Source of the DNA: Aschersonia sp. MBC 622
Lineage: Eukaryota > Ascomycota > Sordariomycetes > Hypocreales > Clavicipitaceae
NCBI GenBank assembly: GCA_030782805.1
Contig: JARJPL010000329.1
Location: forward strand, 62,001 to 126,000
DNA: 64,000 nt
Direction: 5' to 3'
The notes below the pieces were generated by a model. The model was not told where the DNA came from and did not search any database. It saw nothing but the letters and a program-made list of their open reading frames with translations. This document shows positions 49,166-59,959 of the stretch, piece by piece. The translations under genes were made by a program, and so were the position numbers. Numbering within the stretch: the first letter of the stretch is position 1; the number at the start of each line of letters is the position of its first letter.

Positions 49166-49565
49166 ATGTTTGGCCCGTTTCGCATCACGAACCCCCTCTC
49201 GGGCGGCCTGCTGTGGAAAATTCCCTGGCGGCTGTCCAAGTTCCAGAAGCGCCGCCACCGCATGCGGCTCCGCGCCGTGGACAGCGTCGTCGCCACGCTC
49301 GACGCGGCGCTTGCGAAACAGGGTCAGACGCTCGAGGCTGTCGAGCGCTGGAAGGCGGACATGCCCAAAGAGGAGGAGATGCTGCCCAAGGACAAATATA
49401 CCATCTTTGACCGCAAGGCGAAGAAGTTTCGCAAGGGTATTCACAGTACGTTAAAAAGGGTTCCCACGACAATGGCGAGGCGCAATTGGAGACTGACCAT
49501 CTTTTGATGCAGAGGTTCCCAAGTGGACGAGAGTTTCGCAAAGAGTCAATCCCCCGGGTTACTAA
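49166..49565 (+). CDS. Mitochondrial ribosomal protein mL60 (Mrpl31)
   Basis: Large-subunit mitoribosomal protein found in fungi. Exons 49166-49445 and 49513-49565, with a 67-base intron (GTACGT...TGCAG), give 110 residues. MFGPFRITNPLSGGLLWKIPW at the N-terminus is the family hallmark and basic enough for mitochondrial import. The middle contains RMRLRAVDSVVATLDAAL and DKYTIFDRKAKKFRKGIH. The second exon encodes KVPKWTRVSQRVNPPGY, the conserved end. It converges on CBC2. Confidence 0.95.
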
Positions 49566-49909
49566 TTCGAGGCGTGGCTACGGCGTATTATCGATGCCAA
49601 TTTACGATGTGACGGGGGACAAAGACATGCTTGGTTCATGGTCGGCACATCATGTACAACAACAAGATTCATTTACCTACAGCTGGTCATGTTTTGATTT
49701 CAATGGAAACGGGCGAGTTACTTAGTCATGTACAAACGTCAGACGGTGGCTGTACGATTCACAGCAGCATGGTACAAATTAGATGAAGCAAGGCGCATAA
49801 TTTGATTTCTGATAACCTTTACACACCTGATCCAGTTTCCGCAAAACTCATTGTTATACACGTTTAATAAGAAGCACACTCTGCATCTCTTGCCCTCCTC
49901 TATTCATCT
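49566..49909. other. Convergent intergenic, MRPL31 / CBC2
   Basis: 3' regions of converging genes, AT-rich. No gene or repeat was seen. Confidence 0.5.
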
Positions 49910-50552
49910 TTATCTCTCCTCGCCATACTCCTCGCCCTGCAGCGCCCTGCCGACGCCGCCGCGGCCCTCGTCAAAGTCTTCGCGATACTCGTCGCGGACC
50001 TGGCCGCCCGACCTGCCGCGGCCGTACTGGCGGCCCTCTTCAAAGCCCGGGTCAAGATCGGTGCGGATGATGCGCTCGTCGAGCTTGGTGCCGCCCACGT
50101 ACTTCATGCAGTCGAGCGCATCTTGATGCGTGTAGTACTCGACGAAGCAGAAGCCGCAGGGCGTCTTGCTAAACCGGTCCAGGCCCATGATCAGCCGCTT
50201 GATCTCGCCGCACTTGGAGAAGAGCTCGTAGACTTGCTCCTCGGTCGTGTAGAAGGATCTGGCGAAACAATTTAGCATAACTGTTGTAGGGGAAAGAGGT
50301 GGAGAGATAGTTGGGCCGCGTACAGGTTGCCGACGTAGAGCGTCGTGGCGTCGGCTAGAGGATCGGGTTGAGATTGGGATTCTGAGTCGGCTTGTCTGTC
50401 GTCATCGCGGTCGCGTCTGCGGCGTCCCTTTTGACGTTGTTAGCATTGCGTTCTCATATTCACTGCATTGCCTGGGCGAGCCTTGCTTTCTGATAGTATG
50501 CGCTGGGTCGATCTAGTCGGTCGACTGTCGAGCGAACTGGTGGAGCAGCCAT
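49910..50552 (-). CDS. Nuclear cap-binding protein subunit 2 (CBP20)
   Basis: RRM subunit that binds the m7G cap of nuclear RNA with CBP80. Exons 50552-50464, 50416-50324 and 50258-49910 give 176 residues. The N-terminus MAAPPVRSTVDRLDRPSAYY has the cap-contacting Tyr pair. RNP2 is TTLYVGNLSFYT, completed across the second intron, and RNP1 is CGFCFVEYYT. DERIIRTDLDPGFEEGRQYGRG matches the cap-binding C-terminal segment, followed by a Gly/Arg/Glu tail. The acceptor of the first intron was chosen at 50417 for phase; an AG 13 bases upstream on the transcript would break the frame. That exon 2 start is in a poorly conserved region and is the least certain junction. Confidence 0.9.
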
Positions 50553-51178
50553 GTCGGGGCTCGTCTTGTGTCGCCTAGAAGCTGCGCAGTATTCGATAGG
50601 GCGTTGATTCTATATCGACGATGTGGTTTTGTAGATCGCGGCTGTCGTTTGGCTGCACATGAGCTCTTGTCGCAAGGTGAGTGCGGAACAAGCGCCTGGC
50701 CGACCAAAAGGCTGAAGCTTCAGTAACGCGGTGGAGACCTGCCGTCTGCTCGACTCGCGAGTGGGTGTGAATGAGAGCTCCGAAAAGTTGTTACTGCGCA
50801 ATAACGCGAATGGTGAAAAAGAAGGTGGGGATTGAAGCAAAGAATAAGACAGACAAGCTTTTGTTTATATTTTTGTAATCTCAGATTTCATGAATCAATG
50901 CTGCACGCTGAACAACCTCATCGGGATCTGGCCACACACTGAGGCGCTAACAAAAACCAGAGGAGGCCGCGCTTTTTGGCTTGCACCGTGCCGCGCCTCC
51001 CAGCCTTTCTACCTAATAAAAGTTGTCTACCGCCCACCAGTGTTTCCACAAACATCACCCTTCACGCTTGCTCGGGGCAGCTCAGACTCCGAGGTCGGAC
51101 TGAAATCGTCATACTCTTCCTTTTTTTGTTTACATCACTAATTTCTCCGCCGTGCTCTTCTGGCGCGACGAGGCGAGA
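50553..51178. promoter_or_regulatory. Divergent intergenic region, CBC2 / NUP82
   Basis: 626 bases between divergent starts; must contain both promoters. No binding site was identified. Confidence 0.45.
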
Positions 51179-53899
51179 ATGCCCAAGGTCAAGTGCTATT
51201 CGGCCGCTTGGCTGTCGAAAAATGCCCCCGGGCACCAGCTCTTCGAGCCCTCACCCGAGGCCGCACGCTCGCGGGCTCTCGCGTCGCCGTACGCGGGCAA
51301 GAAGACTACTCTGGGCCCGAGACGGACGATTGCGCGACGCGGCACCGAGGTCTTTGTGGCCGTGGGCAAGGAAATTCGGTGGGGAGACTTGGCGTACATC
51401 AAGGAGGATTGGTCCAACAATCACCCGAGGGAGCGTCGTGGCTCCAATAATCGTGTCAAGCGCGAAGATATCACCCTGAATATGGAGGATATTCCGAGTA
51501 TTGAAGCTTTCGGGGGTCTGAGAGTAAGTCGTGCCACCATTGAAGATGTTTGGAACTAGACATTAACAAGCAGCGTCAAGACAATCAAAGTCCCAGTTGC
51601 CGACGATATACGACAGCTCATCATCTCCCCAAATACCAACCTTCTCGCCATTCTCACGACTCACACTATCCACATATGCACGATACCCGACTCCTCGCAC
51701 CTGACAAGCGATGATACTGCTCCGCTGAAGCCCAAGATTTTTACCCTTGGCCCTACTACCCACGTCACATCGCGGTCACCCATCATGTCCGCGATCTGGC
51801 ACCCGCTAGGAGTCAATGGTTCCTGCATAGTCACTGTGACGGCCGACGCGATTGTCAGAGTTTGGGAGCTGTCCACCAGTGATCGCTGGTCCTTTGATAC
51901 CCCGACAACCTCCATCGATCTGAGGAAGCTGGCAGACGGCACGACTCTGGATCAGGATTTCTCAGCCTCGACTTCGGCCACGAACAAGGGTTTTTCCCCG
52001 GATTCCTTTGAGATGGAGGTCGCGGCAGCAAGCTTCGCAAGCAAGGGGACGGGAGGTTGGAACCCAATGACGCTTTGGGTGGCGATGCGTGAGGGAGATG
52101 TATACGCTCTCTGCCCACTCCTGCCACAGCGCTGGGCGCCCCCTCCCACGCTCATTCCCTCACTTTCAGTCTCTATCGTCGCTACTGTCGGCAGCATTGA
52201 GGACGATGCTTTGGTAGACGAAAACGAAAAACTTCTGGCTCAGCAGCAGCTCCAGTGGATGGGTGATTTGGACTCCCAAGAGCCCCAGATCATCGACAGC
52301 GCCATTCTCGGAGACCCTCCCGTTGAAGTCTATACCCGACCCTCCCGCCCTGGTGTCACTCCTCGCCTTCAAGGACCGTTTGACCTTGTCTCTGATCCCG
52401 AGACCGGTGACGACCTAGACACGTCCATCACTGATATATTGGTCATTGGCAAAAAGACGGAAACCGAGGATCTGATGATCGGAGAGGATGATGAGTATGA
52501 ACTTGACCTCGACGACAGCGATCAAGAAGGCCTCTCACTGGCTGTCATCTGCCTGCTATCTACTAGCGGCCAGGTGCGTGTTTATCTGGATATGGACAAT
52601 GTTCAAGCGCAATGGTTGCCGCCAAGAACCAAGTCCAAAAGCAGCAAGATTTTTGGAGAAGCCAAGACTCCGTCACTCCTTGCATTCCAGGCAATGGATA
52701 CCATGGCTCCCGTCGAAGTGACGGAGGAGAGCTGGCCTGTGTTCAGCGCCGATGCACTGTCACGGTATAGTTTCTTTGTCACACATCACGCCGCTATCAC
52801 TTTTATCTCACTTGCATCGTGGATCTTTCGCCTTGAAGGCGAGCTTTCAGGAGACTTTGAGGCTGGCACAGACTTCAGAATCGGGCTGCTTGTCAACTCT
52901 CAATCGAGCAGAGAGAGAATCTATGCCCAGCCTGTCGCAGATGCTGCTGAGCCACTTGCAGGGTGCATTGTCCTTAGAGACCCAGATGTTGGCTATTTCC
53001 TCCTCTCAGCCACCCCTTACGAACCCATCGCCGTCACCTTTGAAAGCCCCGAGTTGGACGTCGTTCCTGTTCACCGCGAAGCTAGCCCCGAGCGTGAGCG
53101 CGAAGCTAGCATGGCTCCTCTTCATTTTTACGAGCCTCGCCCCGTCTACAACCCGCCGCATGTGTTTGACCAAGGGTCATCACTGCCTTTGCTCTTGGAA
53201 AGACTACGCACGTCGCGCCACAAGACTGTAGTAAATCAAGAGGTGAAACTTAGTCCCTTGACTTTGCAAATCTTTACAGATGCTCACAAGGTCTTGAGCG
53301 ACGAGACATACAAGCTTGGGGTGTCTGCTGCTGAGATTTTCAGACGGTGCGAGCTCCTTCAAAGTGAGCTGAAGCAACAAGTGTCCAAGGCCAACGAGGT
53401 GAAGGGAAAAATTGACACGATCAGGGGTGTCGACCGTGACGGTGAAACCGACAATGACATGTACGAACGCCGCATTTCCGAAGCACAAAAGCGACAAAAG
53501 GCTATTGCTGAGCGTGTCGAGAACCTTCGCAAGATTGTTGGCAAGGCCACCACGCGAGACCTGAGCAACAAGGAACGAGCCTTTATGGAGGAGGTGCGCG
53601 CGCTTGACGCCAGCGTCTCGGGCCCCACCGCTTCCGAAGAGGCAGGTGATGTCAGGATACAGTCGCAGGAGCTGTGGAAGCGATTGGAGAGTGTTAAGAA
53701 GCTTCAGTCTGAGCTCGTGGCTGATGTGGAAGCGCTCAAGAAGAGTGGCCAGCTAGAGGCACCTCTGACGCCGGAGCTGCGGATCCCACAGGATATCCGC
53801 CGCAACAAACTGCAACAGGTGCAAGGGCTGCTGTCGCGCGAGACTGCGCTGGTAGACGCCGTGACTTCGCGCCTGGAGAGGTTGCAGGCGACCGTGTAA
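51179..53899 (+). CDS. Nucleoporin Nup82
   Basis: Cytoplasmic-side nucleoporin that anchors Nup159 and Nsp1 for mRNA export. The N-terminal beta-propeller begins MPKVKCYSAAWLSKNAPGH and runs through VKTIKVPVADDIRQLIISP, LLAILTTHTIHICTIPD and MSAIWHPLGVNGSCIVTV. The C-terminal 230 residues are charged heptad-like helices (coiled coil), from about 650 on. Exon 1 (51179-51523) ends at a perfect GTAAGT donor after FGGLR. To keep the downstream frame the only suitable acceptor is the AG at 51558-51559, an intron of just 36 bases; the more normal acceptors at 51570 and 51573 give the wrong phase. With the 36-base intron the protein has 894 residues. The alternative is a one-base error or indel at the exon end. 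Converges on the EBP-like gene. Confidence 0.88.
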
Positions 53900-54068
53900 C
53901 AACAAGCAAGAATTTTGGTTTATAGCGAGACAAAAGGATGTGTATCTTGCGGAGTATTGGCCAGGGATCAATGGTAAAATCTGACTAGAAATAGTAAACA
54001 ATGCATTTGAAAAGAATTTATGCAAGATGCTATGTGTTGATGACTGGATCAGTGTCGGCTAATGGGTA

Positions 54069-55095
54069 TTACTGCTTTTTGGCGGCAAGCTGGGCGTCTC
54101 TTTGAAACACAATTGCGCTAGTAATCTGGGACCAACTGTCATGAAGCAGGCCTATATATTCGGGGTTAGCAAAACCTGATCAGCTGGTCGACGAGAAGGG
54201 GCCTTGAGCAAGCTTTTACCGAGAGGCACAAAGAACCAAGGCGCGTTGAAGCCCACATAGTAGACCCAGTAGTATAGGAACTCGGGGCGGCTGTAAGAGA
54301 CGCCGGTGAAGCGGTAATCGGCCCAGTTGGTGCTGTAGTAGAGCAGGACGCCGTAGAGGTGCGCCATGCAGATGAGGACCTGCAGAAAGTGGCGGCTAGG
54401 CGAGCGGAAGATGATGGAGAGTGTGGTGAAGAGGGACAGGGGACCCCAGGCGAACTGGGTATCGGTAAGTTGGCTTGCGCAGGGAGCGTGACGAGGTTTC
54501 AAAGAGAGAAGAGATGAGACGTACGACGGTGATGGTCTCGATGCAGAGTGTAAAGACATCGCCAGTGAGGTAGCGAGAGTCGGAAAGGGTGTACTCTTTC
54601 CACAGCATAGCAAACAGAGTGTGTTGGCTGACTAGCTCGCCTTTGTAGTAAATGAAGTAGCCTTGGGAAGGAATTAGTCTCTGTTGACATGGCACAATCT
54701 GTCCACATGGCATAATCTATCCAAATGGCATAGATTGTCCACATGGCATAGATTGTCCACATGGCATAACGGGGGCAATGGGGGGGGGGGTCTTGCCTTC
54801 AAAGCAAAGGTGCAGAAACGCGCCTATGGGAGGAGGAGACATTGTCAGCCAGGTTCGTCAATTGGAGTTGCCGTAAAGCGGAAAGGGAGTAAGGCCACTT
54901 ACAAAGCGCAAACCAAGCGGCGGCGAAGCGGTCTAGCGAGCGTAAACCCGGTTGCCGCGCAGCTGCCGTGTAGGCGACGAGGACGACGGCGCCGGCGAGG
55001 CTGCCAAAAAGGGCGAGCACGGTGGGCAGCGCGAGGGCATTGGGCTCGTACCCGGCAAGGATGGCGTCGAGGGGGTAGTAGGGGTGAGAGGCCAT
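54069..55095 (-). CDS. EBP/EXPERA-domain membrane protein (sterol isomerase-like)
   Basis: Multi-pass ER membrane protein of the emopamil-binding (EXPERA) family; in animals and plants EBP is the delta8-delta7 sterol isomerase. Five exons (55095-54903, 54823-54797, 54661-54525, 54454-54220, 54151-54069) give 224 residues. Family residues are present: H and E in FLHLCFEG, WKEYTLSDSRY, CIETITVFAWGPLSL, and YYVGFNAPWFFVPL. Exon 2 is only 27 bases. The intron after it starts with GC (GAAG|GCAAGA), ends CCAAG, and holds five 18-base repeats. Other introns are canonical. The last exon supplies LLHDSWSQITSAIVFQ and ends AAKKQ. Fungi make ergosterol mainly with the unrelated Erg2, so a sterol role is a guess. 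Confidence 0.85.
54681..54770. repeat. Five 18-base tandem repeats inside a GC-AG intron
   Basis: Five copies of an 18-base unit (CTGTCCACATGGCATAAT and variants), 54681-54698 to 54753-54770, followed by an 11-base G run on the plus strand. They sit wholly in intron 2 of the EBP-like gene (54662-54796). No spacers, so not a CRISPR array. Confidence 0.92.
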
Positions 55096-56034
55096 TGTTC
55101 CAGATGCGCCGTCACGCGGGCTCGGTGATGTTTTATCTTTATCTTTTTTTTTTCTTTGGTGGTGAGGTAAAGAACATGGGGACCGGGAAGCCAAAGCGGG
55201 TGATGCCGTGTTTTTTGGTGGTGGCTTTGCAAGTGGGTTGACGAGATGGGGTGCGCACTCTAGCAGCCACAACAAAAAGTACTGTTCTTTAATAATGAAA
55301 GGGTTTATGCAGTGACATTCTATCCTTGTAATCTTATTCTCCAGCTCGGTTTTCCTTTCTTTTCCAATACCGCGGCGAACTCGGTCCAGTCTTTGGGTTG
55401 ACTATCTCTTTTCTCTTTGAAAGACGGATACAGTTGCTGAGCTGGTTATACTTTTTTGGTACCGAAAAACAAGCCACAATCGTAAAACTATAGCAAAAAG
55501 AATTATTCTTGAATTAGTCAAGTATTACGTGTTTTTGCAGCTTCTTTGGTATAACCGGGTCGACAAATGCAGCCATGTACCTCGAATACTGAAGCTAGAT
55601 CTGCAGGCTGCATCCAGTCTGAAAGACAGAGGAAGAGGATGAGATATGAATTTAGAAACCATACAAGCAAAGTGTTGCTTTAAAGACTGTTGAGCACCGA
55701 TGTCTCTATCCGTCGTCTTCGCATTTCGCTCCTGCTGTCGACCTCGCAGTTATTTGCCCACCGCGGACATTATGGCAAAAATTCACATTTTCCGTTCTGA
55801 GTATCTTGACACCCCTCTATCTAATTCAATAGCATTGAGTAAGAGAAACACTATCGTGGCGGAATAAAATTTGATGCTCCGACGCCACACGACAGCCACC
55901 AGACGGACTTGCACCAGCATGAATATCCGGGTTGAGCCTATGACTATTCGGACCCGGCACCCAGTCAGGGAAAGAAGTGCATCCTAACAATTATTATTTT
56001 CTTCTCTCTATTCACCACACTACAGCTAAGCAAC
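55096..56034. other. Intergenic, about 0.9 kb
   Basis: Leader of the EBP-like gene, then AT-rich sequence leading to the 2EXR gene. No supported gene. It marks the switch from dense conserved genes to the more accessory right end. Confidence 0.45.
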
Positions 56035-56964
56035 ATGGATAATTCGTTTCACCTCTTTCCAAGTCTGCCGCCAGAGATCAGGCTCAGGGTGTGGGAGGGC
56101 GCTGTTGTCGACCGGAGCATCGCAGGGGTAAATTTCTTCATTTTTGAAAACCGACGTCACCAGTTCTCTTCTAGATCTATCGCTTTTAGGCCAATGACTT
56201 GCGCCCCCCATCGTAATGGTTGCAACCAGGTGGATTTGTCCTGGCAACACGGCGCGAAATCGACTTCTGAACAGGACAGCAGCTTGTGGGTGACGTGTCG
56301 GGAATCGCGGCACGTCATGAAACAAATGATGAAGAAATTGAACCGAAACCAAAATGCGCCCAGCGGCGGCGCGGGCCTGTCGAGTGCTGGAGGGCAGTCT
56401 CAGCGTACCGGCGGCTTCGCATCAGCATCGACCGGAATTTCGACGGACGATCGTTCTGAAACACGCCGATTTACTTTTGTGCCAGATAGAGACTTGTTTG
56501 TCTTTTGTCCGCGAAATCTCCTTTGTTTCAGCCTTCTTTTACGGCTTCGGCTTGAAGACATCGACTGCGTGCGCCCCGGCGAGCGTTCGTTCATGGATTG
56601 CATCAACAAGTTCGCCTTTGAGATTGGAACGCACTGGCGGACGAAACACGACAAAGCACGAATCACCCACATCTGCCAACGTATGGCCTGGGGAAGAGAG
56701 AAGACCCCCATCTTCTATTTTATTGACTACAAGCTCCGTCGCCGGAAGGGGTCAATAGCTTACCGTCAGACAGCCATAGCTTTTCAAGCTGTTGCTGGCC
56801 GGTTCTTCGAGGTCAAAAATGACGGCTCGTGGGGATATAGCGCCGAAGACTCTTCAGACGAGAATCATGAGTCTATCTTTGATTTCGTGACCCGCTTGAG
56901 GCGAATGGCTGAGGCTGTCTCCGGCGATGAGTGGTCCGAAGACGTCTCGCAGAAAAGCTTTTAG
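56035..56964 (+). CDS. 2EXR domain protein (hypothetical)
   Basis: Single exon, 309 residues. The N-terminus FHLFPSLPPEIRLRVWEGAVV (4-24) is the 2EXR helix, and LWVTCRESRHVMKQMMKKL (about 83-101) is the closing element of the same domain. The middle contains a low-complexity Gly/Ser region (GGAGLSSAGGQSQRTGG), and the C-terminal half has FAFEIGTHWRTKHDKARIT and a RRKGSIAYRQTAIAFQ strand-like stretch. The start is the only ATG near a purine-rich leader (AGCAACATGG). Function unknown. Sequence similarity with the 2EXR gene at 541-1686 is limited to the domain. Confidence 0.83.
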   Translation: MDNSFHLFPSLPPEIRLRVWEGAVVDRSIAGVNFFIFENRRHQFSSRSIAFRPMTCAPHRNGCNQVDLSWQHGAKSTSEQDSSLWVTCRESRHVMKQMMKKLNRNQNAPSGGAGLSSAGGQSQRTGGFASASTGISTDDRSETRRFTFVPDRDLFVFCPRNLLCFSLLLRLRLEDIDCVRPGERSFMDCINKFAFEIGTHWRTKHDKARITHICQRMAWGREKTPIFYFIDYKLRRRKGSIAYRQTAIAFQAVAGRFFEVKNDGSWGYSAEDSSDENHESIFDFVTRLRRMAEAVSGDEWSEDVSQKSF

Positions 56965-57519
56965 GGTACTTGCCTATGAGCCGGATAGAAAGGATGAGCC
57001 TTGTGCAACAGAGAAGCCCTCATTGGCAGCAGCGGATCTTGCTCACGTCAACGAGTGAGTGTTTTTAGATGCATTTCTACTGACTTGAGATGCGATGAAG
57101 CGACAGACAGCCGTTGTGCTAGTCTTGGTCTGAGCTCATCACCAACACTTTTCAAGAAATTGGGCTTTTCTGTTCTTTCTTCTGGTTACTCAATTTTATT
57201 AGAAATGCCAGAGATATTGGAAGCAAATGCACATTTTCAGTTACTTGACTGGATAGCGTTGAAGGTTTAAAAAGACTTTTCTATATTATTAGTGTTCTTG
57301 TTCTTGGTCAAAGTAGCTATCTGTGCTCAGAATCCTCCCAGATACTAAGATTTTGCTTGTGGAAGGACTGTACCCACTGGAATGTTTCGTTTTATTAACT
57401 GACACCCTCGTGAAGAGCCTCTCCTTTACAGTCACTGGAGATGGCTTGGCTCTGCAGCGTACATGGCTATCTACGTGGCGCTCCACGTCCCAGTAAACAA
57501 CCCGGGGGTTAATGGCCAA
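56965..57519. other. Convergent intergenic, 2EXR / P450
   Basis: 3' regions of the 2EXR and P450 genes. Short frames only. No repeat noted. Confidence 0.45.
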
Positions 57520-59211
57520 CTATCTCAGCTCCAACTGAACAAAAACGCCGTCACCAGGAGACATGGTCAAGCCGTTGTGGTATCGAGTATTTTCTTGCCA
57601 ATTAGACCCAGCTGCCAATTCGTCTTTGCCAACCGTAATGATGCTGCACGACTGTACCAAGCGACAGATGGTGTATTTGGCTAATTTGATTGCGAAACGC
57701 TCTGCCAAAAGATTAGTGACCTTTTACCGCATAAACAACAATGTCATGAGCGCCAATGTATTGGCTTGATGACCTACCTCCAAGACATTTGCGAGGACCT
57801 CCGATGAATGGGTGAAAGGTAAAGTCACTAGTTCGCACTTTGGCGTCTACTTGCTGCCACCGCTCGGGTCGAAACTCGTGAGCATCGCTTCCATAGTACT
57901 TGGTAGATCGCTGACAGGCAAACGTAGAAAGACATATCAATGTGCCCTTGGGAACGTAGATGGGCTCTTCCCCAGATTCGCCGCCGCCAGCCGGAAGTGT
58001 TGTCGATGTTGAACATAGTCGACCATTTAGTGGCACTGCGGGGAAGAGACGCAGCGTCTCATTCACAACGTCATCCAGATATCGCATCTTTGCGAGATGA
58101 GCATCGTCTGGCAAGTAATCAGAATCGGTTCCGAGGATTGACGTTACTTCAGCTCGAAGCTTTTCCAGCACCTCGTGCTCTCGCGCGAGCGCGTACACTA
58201 GCCAGCACAAGAGGCTCGCATTGGAGTCGCGGCCTGCGACTAGGAGACTCATCAGCTCGTCTCTGGCCTTGCTCATTCCGGTTGACTTTCCGAGGAAATC
58301 TGCAAAAGCCGATTTGCTTAAGTCGCTGGCTTCGGCACGCTGCGACTCGGAAATCATGTTTTCTAAAGAGTCGCGAGCAGTAGCAAATGTCTTTAGCATT
58401 TCTGGTGTGGTGACGAGCCACGCAAACATCTTGAAGCGCTCCCTTGTAGCCAGCCATTGCATGGCCTTGTTGAAGGCTTCTGAGAACCGGGTGCCCTCAT
58501 TGTTGGCTTCACTTGGCAGGCTCAGGATATTGGTAGAGTTGCCCAGAAACAGTTCAGTTGCAGTGTCCAGAGCATAGTCGTGCAATACATCCCGTACGTT
58601 CAAAGTCGAAGATGACTGACTTTGCTTTTCCATGAGGCTCCGCAAAAGGTCTTGGAAGTGAGACTCGAAAACATGTAAAGCTGGATAGTGTGGCTTGTGC
58701 AGCTCAGAGGCCAGTAAGCGTCTTGAGGCCTTCCAAGCGGCCCCGTCTTCGGTAAATATGCTTTGGCCAAGTAAAGGCCCGAAACAGATGCTTCGTAATT
58801 GCCCGTGGCCAAACTTGGAAAATTGCTCAGATAGCACCGAGGAAATGTTGCGCGAATCTCTCGTTATTATGGTAAAGAGGCCACCGGCATACTGAGCGTA
58901 CGTGTCACCATATTTTTGGTGATCCTCGAGGGAAAATAACGGAAGTCTTTGCTTCTTTTCCGCCTCGAGGCTTTTGAGCAACTTGTCGATTCCAAAGGGC
59001 AGCTTCCAAGATGAGGGCAGCATATTGACACGCCCGCACCCTCTGTCCTCTCCATGGTAGTGGCGGGACGGCTGTAATTGCAGTAAGTATTGCCAGTTCA
59101 AGTTGGGGTAATGAGGGTGAGAGCATGACATACGAATAGACACACATTGTGATACAGCCACCAGCCACCGATAATCAAAGAAGCGAGTCCGATGAGTGTG
59201 ATGACAGCCAT
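57520..59211 (-). CDS. Cytochrome P450, CYP52-like
   Basis: Heme monooxygenase anchored in the ER; CYP52-type enzymes hydroxylate alkanes and fatty acids at the omega end, but the substrate here is unknown. Three exons (59211-59134, 59071-57778, 57701-57520) give 517 residues. Residues 2-24 form a hydrophobic anchor (MAVITLIGLASLIIGGWW). The I-helix is VAGRDSNASLLCW, with Ser in place of the usual Thr pair. E364xxR367 is in ETLRLFPAVP, PERW follows, and the heme loop is FIGGPRKCLG with Cys455. The C-terminus after the second intron is ERFAIKLAKYTICRLVQSC. Introns are 62 and 76 bases. Divergent from the NLR-like gene 748 bases away. Confidence 0.92.
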
Positions 59212-59959
59212 TCTACTGAAAGGCCTTGCAGACTGGATCCGCGACCGAGGAAGGAGGCAAAACTGGGAATCCTCTGGGCTATCAAAATGTGTTTATGAAG
59301 CCGCAGAAGTCGCAGAAGGGGGCAGCTACTAGTTCTCTATAATTAAAACTAGGCGCGTAAATCGAGCGGGCGCAAAGGTGCAATTGGACGTAAGCTGGTG
59401 GCTGCGGTATCTTATTTGGGCTACTACACCTGGTCTTCAAGCGACCCACGAAGCACATGGCTATCATTGAGGGCATCTTAGCTTGATAAAGACAGGGATA
59501 TTATTGACCGAGACTGTGACAAGGAAACACGATACTCGGCGATTACCTACATGGGAAAAATGCAGGATAAGTATACCCCGCAGCACGCACCTCTTGGCCC
59601 AGCCACAATTTGTAAAGCTGCAACCCCTGCCAATACTGATTGGATATGGGCATCACCAACAGCGAGGCTGATCTATCCTTGTCTATTCCTCCATCAGCTG
59701 AAATGGCGGTCCCGCATACAGCGGCCCGGGCCTTTGCGGTCAGCCTAAGTGGCCGGGGAGAAACAGTTTTGAGCGACCGTTCCTCTATGCAACCACCCAT
59801 TCGATGCTCTTCTCCCACCTGTCTCGCCTAGCATTGTTGCCGATTCACCGCAGAGTAACGCAATCCTGCAGCTTTCTGCGTGTCTAGCATGCTAGAATCG
59901 CCTCTAGTCTAAGGTCTCCGGCTATCTATTCTCTTGCGTGAAATTCGGGCGTCGATATC
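59212..59959. promoter_or_regulatory. Shared intergenic region, P450 / NLR-like gene
   Basis: 748 bases between divergent starts, containing both promoters. No recognisable operator. Short frames here have no domains. Confidence 0.45.

Noticed and set aside
54499..54762. Minus-strand frame with repeated MWTIYA-type hexapeptides
   Set aside because: It reads the 18-base intron repeat of the EBP-like gene; the repeat length is a multiple of three, so any frame looks periodic.
54681..54770. Possible CRISPR-like array
   Set aside because: Units are contiguous without spacers, the genome is eukaryotic, and there are no cas genes.
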